The notes under the pieces: generated by a model
What the model saw: the letters and a program-made list of their open reading frames with translations, nothing else
What the model was told of the DNA's origin: nothing
The model's database searches: none
Part shown: one piece after another, positions 8,674 to 16,084 of the stretch
Layout: the number at the start of each line of letters is the position of its first letter
How positions within the stretch are numbered: position 1 is the stretch's first letter
Assembly: GCA_020438215.1 (NCBI GenBank)
Contig: JAGQUX010000021.1
Span: forward strand, 1 to 49,551
Length of the DNA stretch: 49,551 nucleotides
Direction: 5' to 3'
Origin: Armatimonadota bacterium
GTDB lineage: Bacteria; Armatimonadota; Fimbriimonadia; Fimbriimonadales; Fimbriimonadaceae
Program-made: the position numbers and the translations under genes

Positions 8674-9711
8674 ATGCGAGTCGCGATCATCGGCGGGGGA
8701 GTTTACGGATACTCCATAGCTTGGCGACTCTTGCTGGCGGGCCAATCGGTGACTCTGTTTGAGCAGTACGGCGCACTGAACACGCGCTCATCTTCGCACG
8801 GATTGCTTCGCATCTATCGCCATGCGACATTTGAAGGAGATGTGTATTGCCAGTTGATGAATCAAGCACGCACACTTTGGCATGAACTAGAAGAATTTCA
8901 AAGCACATCTCTTATCAATTCTTGTGGATGTATTTATATTGGCAAACCTGACAGTGAACTGATCCGAGAAAGCAAGCGCGTTGCTCTCTCGCAGAAAATG
9001 GCTACTCGCTCGGGAAGCAAGGCGGATTTCCCCTGGTCGCAGTTCGATCTCAAGGATGATGAGGTTTGGATTTTGGAGGAAGGAGCCGGGATGCTCTACT
9101 CCGATGAGTGCGTACGTTCTCTGCGGATGGCAGCGTTGGAAATGGGGCTGGAAGAGCGCATTCAAAAGGTGTCAAATCTCGCCGAAATTGAATCTAAATT
9201 TGATGCTGTGATCATAGCGGCAGGGCGGTTTACGAACGACCTTCTTGGCGAAGAATCTTTGCCTCTTGAGGTGACTGAGCAGACAATCGCCTGGTGCTCA
9301 GTAAGTGGCCCTACCGACTTCCCTGTTTTTGCCCATGAAACCGATACCGATTTCATCTATGGGTTTCCGCCGACCTCAGGCAACCCACTCATGAAAGTTG
9401 GACGGCACAACACAGTCGATCCAGGTAATAGCGAACTCAATAAGGGTGATCAAATTGCGGAAAGAGCGCAGACTCTATTCCCTAATACGGTTACCGGTTT
9501 GGCAAAGCAGGAGACATGCTATTACACCAATACTCCTGACCATCACTTTATTGTCGATTGGCTCCCCAATCATGCCAAAATACTAGTTGTGAGTTGCTGC
9601 TCCGGTCACGGGTTCAAGTATGCGCCTGCCATCGCTGAGCACGTTGCCACCGCAATCCAATCCGGCAGCATTCCGGACGCGCTGAAGCAGTTTTCATTGG
9701 GCCGGTTTTAG
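8674..9711 (+). CDS. FAD-dependent oxidoreductase, monomeric sarcosine oxidase family
   Basis: 345 aa. An N-terminal dinucleotide-binding GGGVYG (residues 7-12) ends with an acidic residue after the second strand (LFEQ). The C-terminal block is TCYYTNTPDHHF then CSGHGFKYAPAIAEHVA. This matches monomeric sarcosine oxidase/N-methyltryptophan oxidase, where the Cys in C-x-Y-T-x-T-P-D (here C282) holds FAD covalently. Likely reaction: oxidative demethylation or deamination of an N-methyl or cyclic amino acid with H2O2 release; the substrate is inferred only at family level. ATG 8674 follows CATAAT (8662-8667) by 6 nt, so the longer frame from 8605 is not used. The stop overlaps the sulfatase stop by 3 nt. 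Confidence 0.88.
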   Translation: MRVAIIGGGVYGYSIAWRLLLAGQSVTLFEQYGALNTRSSSHGLLRIYRHATFEGDVYCQLMNQARTLWHELEEFQSTSLINSCGCIYIGKPDSELIRESKRVALSQKMATRSGSKADFPWSQFDLKDDEVWILEEGAGMLYSDECVRSLRMAALEMGLEERIQKVSNLAEIESKFDAVIIAAGRFTNDLLGEESLPLEVTEQTIAWCSVSGPTDFPVFAHETDTDFIYGFPPTSGNPLMKVGRHNTVDPGNSELNKGDQIAERAQTLFPNTVTGLAKQETCYYTNTPDHHFIVDWLPNHAKILVVSCCSGHGFKYAPAIAEHVATAIQSGSIPDALKQFSLGRF

Positions 9712-11078
9712 AGCCCTGGCTTACCTGGAGGCTGGGTGAGCAAGCCATCGCGGTCGTACCTCTGGGCGTTATCCTGATACCAAACGGGAGCGGTGTTCCA
9801 ACGGGGATAGATCATGTCCTTTTCCCAGGCAAATAGCTTTTTGAAGAGATTCGCGACAAGGTTTGGATTCTCGGCAAAACGATTGTTCATTTCTTGCGGA
9901 TCTTGCTTGATGTTGTAAAGCATCGGCGGACGATCGGGCATACGGATGAGCTTCCAATCGCCATCGCGGACGGCTCCAGTAAAGCCCATGCGCCAGTAGA
10001 GAGTTTCGTGCGGGTCACCGGACTTTGATTGAGCAAGGTACGGCATGAGATCGACCCCATCGAACGGTTTGGCGACTTCGTAGCTTTTGCCTTGGCTTGC
10101 CGCACCGAGTGCCGTTGGCAAGATATCGAGAGTTGAAACGCGCCCATCGAACTTCATGCCCGCTTTGATTTTTCCGGGCCATTTCATCGCATAAGCGATG
10201 CGCGTACCGCCTTCCAGAAATGTACCTTTCATCCCGCGATACGGAGCATTCACGGCACCCGCTTGGATTTGACCGCCATTGTCATTGATGAAAATGACCA
10301 GCGTGTTTTGATCCAGCTTGTTCGTTTTGAGGGCATCCAGGACGACGCCAACGCTTCGGTCGAGACCCTTCATCAATCCGCAATATTTGCGGCGCCGGTT
10401 ATCGGTGATGTAGGCGAACTCCTCTTCATCCTCGGGTTTGGGCGTGAGAGGAGTGTGTGGCGCAGTGTAGCTGAGATAAAGGAAGAACGGCTTCTTTGCG
10501 TTGCGGGTAATGAACCCGGCGGCTTGCGCGCCAAAGTCATCGGTGGTGTAGGTGACCTTGGGTTCGGGGTCGTAATTCGATTGGATCGCCATTGCTTTCC
10601 CGACTTTTTGATCGAAGTAGGGGCGGCTACCCCCAGGCAAAAACCAATACTCATCAAAGCCACGACTTTTGGGGAGGAACTTATCTTCTTCGCCGAGGTG
10701 CCATTTGCCAACCAAACCAGTCGTGTAGCCTTGTGCCTTCATGTAGTCAGCGATGGTGCGCTCTTCCACGGGGAGGCCGATATCTTCTCTTTGGTCGCCG
10801 GGTTGGACTTCACCGATGGCGAGATTATCTTCATGGCCAAAACGGCTTTGATAGCGTCCGGTTAGGAACCCGGCGCGGGATGGGCTGCATACTGGTCCGC
10901 TGACATATCCTTGTGTGAACTCTACACCTTCATTGGCGATGGAATCGATGTTTGGAGTTTTGATTTGGAGGCTCCCCGTAAAGCCAAAATCTCCGTAACC
11001 GGCATCATCGCTGACGATGAATACAATGTTCGGCGGCGGGGATTGAGGGAGGCTCAGGCTGAGAAGTGGAACAAGCAC
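9708..11078 (-). CDS. Sulfatase (arylsulfatase/type I), secreted
   Basis: 456 aa. A short hydrophobic leader (MLVPLLSLSLPQ) precedes a complete alkaline-phosphatase-fold sulfatase. Metal-binding VSDDAGYGD lies near residues 22-30, and the formylglycine signature CSPSRAGFLTGRY has its modifiable Cys at residue 64. GKWHLGEED and INDNGG follow. It hydrolyses a sulfate ester, probably in the periplasm or outside the cell. The GTG start at 11078 is supported by TAACTT exactly 6 nt upstream and an in-frame stop just above it. A formylglycine-generating enzyme is not seen in the window. The Cys-type motif requires FGE or an anaerobic maturase. Confidence 0.94.
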   Translation of the reverse strand: MLVPLLSLSLPQSPPPNIVFIVSDDAGYGDFGFTGSLQIKTPNIDSIANEGVEFTQGYVSGPVCSPSRAGFLTGRYQSRFGHEDNLAIGEVQPGDQREDIGLPVEERTIADYMKAQGYTTGLVGKWHLGEEDKFLPKSRGFDEYWFLPGGSRPYFDQKVGKAMAIQSNYDPEPKVTYTTDDFGAQAAGFITRNAKKPFFLYLSYTAPHTPLTPKPEDEEEFAYITDNRRRKYCGLMKGLDRSVGVVLDALKTNKLDQNTLVIFINDNGGQIQAGAVNAPYRGMKGTFLEGGTRIAYAMKWPGKIKAGMKFDGRVSTLDILPTALGAASQGKSYEVAKPFDGVDLMPYLAQSKSGDPHETLYWRMGFTGAVRDGDWKLIRMPDRPPMLYNIKQDPQEMNNRFAENPNLVANLFKKLFAWEKDMIYPRWNTAPVWYQDNAQRYDRDGLLTQPPGKPGL

Positions 11079-11188
11079 GAGCCAAAGTTACCCAATACAA
11101 TTTCCCTATTTCTCGATGCCAATTGGAACTTTTCCTGTCCGCATTCCATTGATGATTACCGGTCTTCCTTCGGGAAGGAGAACACGTT

Positions 11189-11449
11189 ATGACGAAATCG
11201 ACATTGATCCTCGCAGGAATTTTGACTCTCGGAGTTGCTTTGGTGGGCTGTAATGGTGCCACAGAAGAGCCAGCCACAACCGATACGCCAACAACATCTT
11301 CCACAGAATCCAGTGACGCTGGCATGGAAACCGCCTCCACCAATGCTGAAATGGTGAAGTGCGACAAGTGCGGCATGGAAATGGCGAAAGAAGATGCTCA
11401 CGAGCACGACGGCAAAATGCTGTGCGAGCACTGCGTCGAATCGGCATAA
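11189..11449 (+). CDS. Small lipoprotein with CxxC metal-binding motif
   Basis: 86 aa. A lipobox-type signal (VALVGC, Cys at residue 21) suggests lipid anchoring. A Thr/Ser/Glu-rich linker follows, then a C-terminal module with CDKCGMEM, histidines (HEHD) and CEHC. The two Cys pairs look like a small zinc- or copper-binding ribbon, but I do not recognise a named family. The SD AAGGAG (11175-11180) is 8 nt before the ATG. It is divergent from the sulfatase gene and closed by a strong terminator. It could be a periplasmic metal-handling lipoprotein (inference). Confidence 0.8.
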   Translation: MTKSTLILAGILTLGVALVGCNGATEEPATTDTPTTSSTESSDAGMETASTNAEMVKCDKCGMEMAKEDAHEHDGKMLCEHCVESA

Positions 11450-11472
11450 GCTAGTCGAGCCACTTTTTCATG

Positions 11473-11502
11473 AGCCCCGCGATCTGCGGGGCTTTCTTGT
11501 TT
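11473..11502 (+). terminator. Rho-independent terminator
   Basis: The stem AGCCCCGC/GCGGGGCT (11473-11480 with 11486-11493) has the loop GATCT and a TTCTTGTTT tail. It lies 23 nt after the small lipoprotein stop. Confidence 0.85.
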
Positions 11503-11545
11503 GAGAGTAACGGAACTCTCAGAAGTTTTGGAGGCGTAGCATCGC

Positions 11546-12535
11546 ATGATGCTAGTTGCGATGCTTATGCAACCGAACTTTGCCCAAGAGATTCGTTGGG
11601 ATGACGAGGAACCGAGATTGGTCTTGGAGGCAATCTCAGATGGCCAAGTATCAGATGAAGAGTTTAAGGAAATCAGTCATACCCGTGGGTTTATCCGGCT
11701 TGGTCAGCGTGAGATTGGGATGGGCCGAGAGTTTTCTCATTCTGAGTTTCGGGAATATCTGGACTCCCAAGTTCCACACCGGTATCGACTGAGAAAAACT
11801 TTGAATGACTGGAGTCAAATTGACTTTTCTTCACTGGCAAACCGTGCAAAACGTTACCTCCCTCAAGGTGCTGATTTAGCGACTACGGTTTATCCCAGTA
11901 TCAAGCCAAAACCGAACAGCTTTGTTTGGGAAATTGATTCAGATCCGGCGATTTTCTTATTTCTCGACCCTGCTAAATCATCTGAAGAGGTTGCAACCAC
12001 GATCACTCACGAGTTGCATCACATTGGCTATGGTAAGAGTTGTCCCAGTCAGAAGTTTATTTCTTGGAAGTCCAATCTCACTGATTCTCAGCAAACGGCA
12101 TGGACATGGCTTGGCGCATATGGTGAAGGGTTTGCTGTTTTGGCGGCGGCAAAAGATATCTCAAATCCGGTTGGGGATATGGGGGATGAAGTGCAGAAAG
12201 CGTGGACAGACGGGATGAAAAATCTTGATCGCGACTTCAGCCTTGTACAAGAATTTCTGATTGCGAGTGCCTCTGGGAAGTTGGATTCTCAACAAAGTAT
12301 GGAGAAGGCGAGGAGCTTTTATGGTGTACAAGGGCCTTGGTATACGGTGGGCTTTCACATCGCCATCACTATTGAAAAGGAGCTTGGCCGCGAGAAGTTG
12401 ATTGAGTGCTATACGGATCCACGGAAACTACTTATCTTCTATAACGATGCAGTGAAGAAGGGAGAAAGGAAGCAGCCAACCTTTTCTGCAGAGTTGATTC
12501 GTGAACTTGGTCTACTGAGGTCCACCGAAGACTGA
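11546..12535 (+). CDS. Putative zinc-dependent peptidase (DUF5700-like)
   Basis: 329 aa. An HExxH motif, HELHH at residues 155-159, is followed about 35 residues later by YGEGFAVLA (E194), a plausible third zinc ligand. This arrangement resembles the DUF5700/DUF2268 predicted zinc proteases. The N-terminus has a short hydrophobic stretch (MLVAMLMQPNFAQE) that may be a weak signal peptide ending at FAQ, so export is possible but unsure. GGAGG (11530-11534) lies 11 nt before the first of two tandem ATGs. The function in the cell is not predictable. Confidence 0.75.
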   Translation: MMLVAMLMQPNFAQEIRWDDEEPRLVLEAISDGQVSDEEFKEISHTRGFIRLGQREIGMGREFSHSEFREYLDSQVPHRYRLRKTLNDWSQIDFSSLANRAKRYLPQGADLATTVYPSIKPKPNSFVWEIDSDPAIFLFLDPAKSSEEVATTITHELHHIGYGKSCPSQKFISWKSNLTDSQQTAWTWLGAYGEGFAVLAAAKDISNPVGDMGDEVQKAWTDGMKNLDRDFSLVQEFLIASASGKLDSQQSMEKARSFYGVQGPWYTVGFHIAITIEKELGREKLIECYTDPRKLLIFYNDAVKKGERKQPTFSAELIRELGLLRSTED

Positions 12536-12549
12536 TCAGTGAGCAGAAG

Positions 12550-12578
12550 TTGAAAAATTGAATAATTCGTGGTATTCT
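12550..12578 (+). promoter_or_regulatory. Sigma-70 type promoter for PEP-CTERM gene
   Basis: -35 TTGAAA (12550-12555), 17-nt spacer, -10 TATTCT (12573-12578). The expected transcript has about a 30-nt leader with the SD GGAGA before ATG 12616. Confidence 0.6.
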
Positions 12579-12615
12579 TAGTTTTCATTCTTTTGATTTC
12601 CACTTGGAGACGGAC

Positions 12616-13368
12616 ATGAAAACTAAAAATCTATTACTTGGCGCATGCGCTACTGCGTTCGCGCTCTCTGCAGTTCAAGCTGAAGCTCAAAGCATTACCA
12701 GCCGCCTTTCGCACATCAACTGGTCAGCAGTTTATGGTTGGAGTGGTGACCTTGGTACTCCGAACGTCGACCTTATGGAGACGGACATCAATACCGCTGA
12801 CTCACTCGGGGATTTCTTTTCCGATGCGAAATCGGGTGGGAACTTCTCCGCTTCTGTTTTGCTCGAAATTGGACACGAATATACGATTGGCGGCACAACA
12901 TCGAACTTCACTTCGATCAGTTCGAATATGTCTGCTGCGGCTACGACTTCTGCATCTGGAGTCGGGGTAGCAACGATTGGCACTGAAGTTCCAGGCCACA
13001 TCTTAGAGTTCGAATTTGATGTCACTTCAGATTTGGATTACACGCTGACAGGCGGTGCGGAAGCCTGGGTTCTCAACCCAGTTTATGCCGGCGTAACCCT
13101 GGAAGTTTTGAACGGCGGTTTCTACAATTCTGTGTTCCACAGCGCGTTTGATGCGGTAGACCCCACAAACTTTTCAACGAGCGGTACTTTGACAGCTGGA
13201 CACTATCGTATCACCAACTTTGCCTTGGTGAATGCCGGTGGCAACGATAGCAAAGGTTCCTACGCGAACTATAATTTCACTGTTGACAGCGTTCCTGAAC
13301 CGACAACAATGGCGGCACTCGCATTGGGCGCAGCCGCATTGATTCGTCGGAAACGCCGAAACTCGTAA
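12616..13368 (+). CDS. PEP-CTERM sorting domain-containing secreted protein
   Basis: 250 aa. The signal peptide is MKTKNLLLGACATAFAL with cleavage near AEA. The C-terminal PEP-CTERM tail reads VPEPTTMAALALGAAALI then RRKRRNS. It shares an N-terminal motif with the protein at 5496 (HINWSAVYG versus MNWSAIYG) and a similar length, so these are likely paralogues. The start at ATG 12616 is set by GGAGA 5 nt upstream; the in-frame TTG at 12604 is rejected. Probably anchored or released at the outer surface after exosortase cleavage; role unknown. Confidence 0.9.
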   Translation: MKTKNLLLGACATAFALSAVQAEAQSITSRLSHINWSAVYGWSGDLGTPNVDLMETDINTADSLGDFFSDAKSGGNFSASVLLEIGHEYTIGGTTSNFTSISSNMSAAATTSASGVGVATIGTEVPGHILEFEFDVTSDLDYTLTGGAEAWVLNPVYAGVTLEVLNGGFYNSVFHSAFDAVDPTNFSTSGTLTAGHYRITNFALVNAGGNDSKGSYANYNFTVDSVPEPTTMAALALGAAALIRRKRRNS

Positions 13369-13392
13369 CTTCGTAATTGCTACAATCAGTCA

Positions 13393-14022
13393 GTGATCCA
13401 TTTTCGACAGATGGCTCCGGCTGACGTTCCGGGAGTGGTGGAATTGCAACGCGCTTGCTTCCCGCCGCCATTCCCGGAAGAACTCCTTTGGCAGGCCGAG
13501 CATATCGCCCGCCATCTGGAGATTTTCCCCGAGGGACAGTTTGTTGCTTTGCATGAGGGCAAGGTGATTGCGAGTGCGAGTGCGTGCTTGATTTCCGAAG
13601 ATGCTTGGCAGGCACACCTTCCCTGGGAGGAAACCCTTGGCGGGTACTTCTTTGATCGCTTTGATGCACAAGGTTCGACTCTATATGGTGCGGATGTGAG
13701 CGTCAATCCCGAGTTTCGAGGGCGCGGTGTCGGGAGAGGGTTGTATCAGTGCCGCTACGATTTCGTGCGAAATTCTGGATTATTGCGGTACGGAACCGCT
13801 TGCCGAATCCCGGACTTTCGTGGGTGGTTTGGCCGGGATTCTGCATCTCGGGCAGACTTGGAGGAATACTGCCGTCTCGTGGAGATGGGCAAATTGAGCG
13901 ATCGAACACTCTCCCCACTTTTGCGCTATTGTTTGCGGCGCGAAGGAGTGATCGAGAACTATATTGAGGATATTGAGTCGGCAAATGCGGCTTGTGTGCT
14001 GGTTTGGGAGCCGGGCCAGTGA
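13393..14022 (+). CDS. GNAT family N-acetyltransferase (partner of nitrilase)
   Basis: 209 aa with a GNAT core: an N-terminal FRQMAPADVPGVVELQRACF motif and the acetyl-CoA loop NPEFRGRGVGRGLY. The GTG start at 13393 is preceded by TACAAT (13381-13386) with exactly 6 nt between, so it looks leaderless. The nitrilase gene begins inside its stop (GTGA overlap at 14019-14022). In other bacteria (for example B. subtilis YhcX) the same two domains form one bifunctional polypeptide, so these two genes likely act together on one substrate, which is not known. Cytoplasmic. Confidence 0.88.
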   Translation: MIHFRQMAPADVPGVVELQRACFPPPFPEELLWQAEHIARHLEIFPEGQFVALHEGKVIASASACLISEDAWQAHLPWEETLGGYFFDRFDAQGSTLYGADVSVNPEFRGRGVGRGLYQCRYDFVRNSGLLRYGTACRIPDFRGWFGRDSASRADLEEYCRLVEMGKLSDRTLSPLLRYCLRREGVIENYIEDIESANAACVLVWEPGQ

Positions 14023-14846
14023 AGGTTTCCGTCATCCAGTTTGGTTTCCGGGAGATTGCCCGCGAGCAAGAGTTTTACGACCATTTGGATGAGCTCTTTG
14101 CCCGATGTGAAGGGTCTGATCTAATTGTTTTGCCCGAATACTGTGCAAGTGAGTTGCTCGGTGTTGTTGGCGACTATACTGAGGAGACTTCGGCCATTGC
14201 GACAACTCCATATTTTGATGACTATGTCGCGTATTTGCGTGACAAGTCGAATGCAATGAATGCTGTTATTGTTGGTGGTACGGCGTACCGAAAAACCGAT
14301 GATATCGTTCAAAATATTTGTCCTGTTTTGGTGCCAGGTCAAGAGCCACTGATACGCGGTAAGGCTTTACTTGTTCCCTATGAGAAAGACGTGCAAGGGA
14401 TATCGTATTTGGGATTCCAACATAAGCCGGTGATTGATGGGGTTGGGGTTGCGGTTTGCTATGATGCCGAATTCCCTGCCCTGATCCGCCCGCTATGCGA
14501 GCAAGGCGTTGTAGTCTTGGCGGCTCCTTCCAGTACAGAGGATATTCACGGTTTCCGGAGGGTGCGCTACTCATGTTTGGCGCGGGCGATTGAAAACCAG
14601 ATTTATGTGATTCATGCCGCGATTGTCGGTTCAATTGGGCGTGAGCCGTATCTCAACAATTACGGGACGAGCGCGATTATCGCACCGAGTATGCGCGAGT
14701 TTCCTGATGGCCCGATCTTGGCCGAAAGCAAACTGAATGTAGAAGACGTGATCTCCGCTGAGCTGGATTTGGAGAAGTTGGAGCTGATCCGGGAGAAAGG
14801 TGAGGTTCGCAACTGGCATGATCGTAGTGAAATGTGGAAGGGGTAA
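14019..14846 (+). CDS. Carbon-nitrogen hydrolase (nitrilase superfamily)
   Basis: 275 aa. The nitrilase-fold catalytic triad is visible: Glu40 in VLPEYC, Lys115 in RGKALL, and Cys147 in AVCYDAEFP. It likely hydrolyses an amide or nitrile C-N bond. The start is the GTG at 14019 that overlaps the TGA of the GNAT gene (4-bp GTGA), implying translational coupling; an upstream in-frame ATG (13992) would overlap more. The C-terminal part is normal (SAIIAPS, EVRNWHDRS). It is probably the second half of a split GNAT-nitrilase enzyme. The stop lies 12 nt from the convergent phage-type ORF. Confidence 0.9.
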   Translation: MKVSVIQFGFREIAREQEFYDHLDELFARCEGSDLIVLPEYCASELLGVVGDYTEETSAIATTPYFDDYVAYLRDKSNAMNAVIVGGTAYRKTDDIVQNICPVLVPGQEPLIRGKALLVPYEKDVQGISYLGFQHKPVIDGVGVAVCYDAEFPALIRPLCEQGVVVLAAPSSTEDIHGFRRVRYSCLARAIENQIYVIHAAIVGSIGREPYLNNYGTSAIIAPSMREFPDGPILAESKLNVEDVISAELDLEKLELIREKGEVRNWHDRSEMWKG

Positions 14847-14857
14847 CCCCTCCCACT

Positions 14858-16084
14858 TCAGAATCCCAAGCGCGATTTATTAAAGAGTGTTGCCTGCGCG
14901 ATTCGCGTTTGCCCTGTGTTTCCCCCATTGTCATAAACGAATAGACGAAGATCAATAATCGTTGAACCACTCGTCGGCTTGAATTCCATAAAGTAGTACT
15001 CACCATTGTTATCCGTGAAATTGCTTCCGCTTGTCACAAAGTCAGTGCTTGCGAAGGAAGGTTGGTGCATTTGTAAACCACGCATATGTATTGATCCTTC
15101 GTGATTGAGTCGTTGCATCCGCCCACAAGCGACAAGGGTTTCCCCTTCTGACCATTTTCCGGATAGATTCACGTTTCCACCATAGACAGTTTGAGAGCCT
15201 GCGGCCGCTTTGGAATGCTCGAGCCATCGACCTTTGACGACACCGGTGGCAGCCAAGGTTGTAATTGCTCCTGCAGAACTCGTCCAACCAGCCGTTGTGC
15301 CCGCGCCGGTGTTATCCATAAAACAGGAATTAGCGTTGGCGTTGGCCATATTGGCTCCGTCGAAACCGGTGCTCCAAAATTCGGCGTTCGAGTTCACGAG
15401 GAACGGATAGTAACCATGCGAGTTTCCATCTAGGGTAGCGAGCAAAACGTCTGCCCAAGCGCTCGCTCCTGCCCGGCTGGGATGAACACCATCGCCGGAA
15501 TCGTATGCGGCAAGAGGCATGCCATTTTGCGGGTTCGTTTGCACGGCCCCGATAGGACAACAGAGGTAACCGTTTGCCAAGCAGAACATCTCTAGCCAAC
15601 GGTTTTGGCTCCAAAGAGAAGCGAGTTTGCTAGCAGAGGATGCCGTCGTGGTTGTGGGTGGAATCGTGCAGAAAACGGGCTTCGCACCGATTCGAGTGAT
15701 CTCGTTTGCGATGGTGCGCCAGTTACTGCGCATGGCATCGCGCTCAGCACCGGACAGCGGCCAAGTCGAGTCGTTACCGCCGCACATCACAACCACAATA
15801 TCGGGGGCATATTTGGCGATATTGGGAAGTTGAGTGTTCACAACTTGGGTTGAAGTGTGCCCCCCGGTCGCAAGATTGACTCCTGCCCCATGCGCAGGAA
15901 GAAAATACCGACCCAGCGATTTGGCAACCATCATCTGGGCGAACGATTTTCGGTCTGCGCCGGAGCCGCCAATGGCACCCTCGGCGAAGGAGTCACCAAT
16001 GAATATGACTCGCCCCCGTCCTAGCCCGCCTTTAGAAAAGGTGGATGCCGGTGGGCTCGCGAGTGAGGTGGGGATCGTTGGCAT
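14858..16084 (-). CDS. SGNH/GDSL hydrolase with C-terminal beta domain (phage tail-type), likely true gene
   Basis: 408 aa from ATG 16084, which overlaps the TAA of the +1-frame portal end by one base. SGNH blocks in order: FIGDSF (nucleophile Ser), the block II glycine in NLATGGHTS, MCGGNDS (block III Asn) and DGVHPSRAG (catalytic Asp/His). The last ~170 residues are Ser/Thr/Asn/Gly-rich and look like a jelly-roll or carbohydrate-binding domain. In phages such proteins sit on tails or spikes and de-esterify surface polysaccharide; a secreted host esterase is the alternative, but no signal peptide is visible. The DNA here has near-neutral GC skew, unlike the portal part. Confidence 0.72.
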   Translation of the reverse strand: MPTIPTSLASPPASTFSKGGLGRGRVIFIGDSFAEGAIGGSGADRKSFAQMMVAKSLGRYFLPAHGAGVNLATGGHTSTQVVNTQLPNIAKYAPDIVVVMCGGNDSTWPLSGAERDAMRSNWRTIANEITRIGAKPVFCTIPPTTTTASSASKLASLWSQNRWLEMFCLANGYLCCPIGAVQTNPQNGMPLAAYDSGDGVHPSRAGASAWADVLLATLDGNSHGYYPFLVNSNAEFWSTGFDGANMANANANSCFMDNTGAGTTAGWTSSAGAITTLAATGVVKGRWLEHSKAAAGSQTVYGGNVNLSGKWSEGETLVACGRMQRLNHEGSIHMRGLQMHQPSFASTDFVTSGSNFTDNNGEYYFMEFKPTSGSTIIDLRLFVYDNGGNTGQTRIAQATLFNKSRLGF

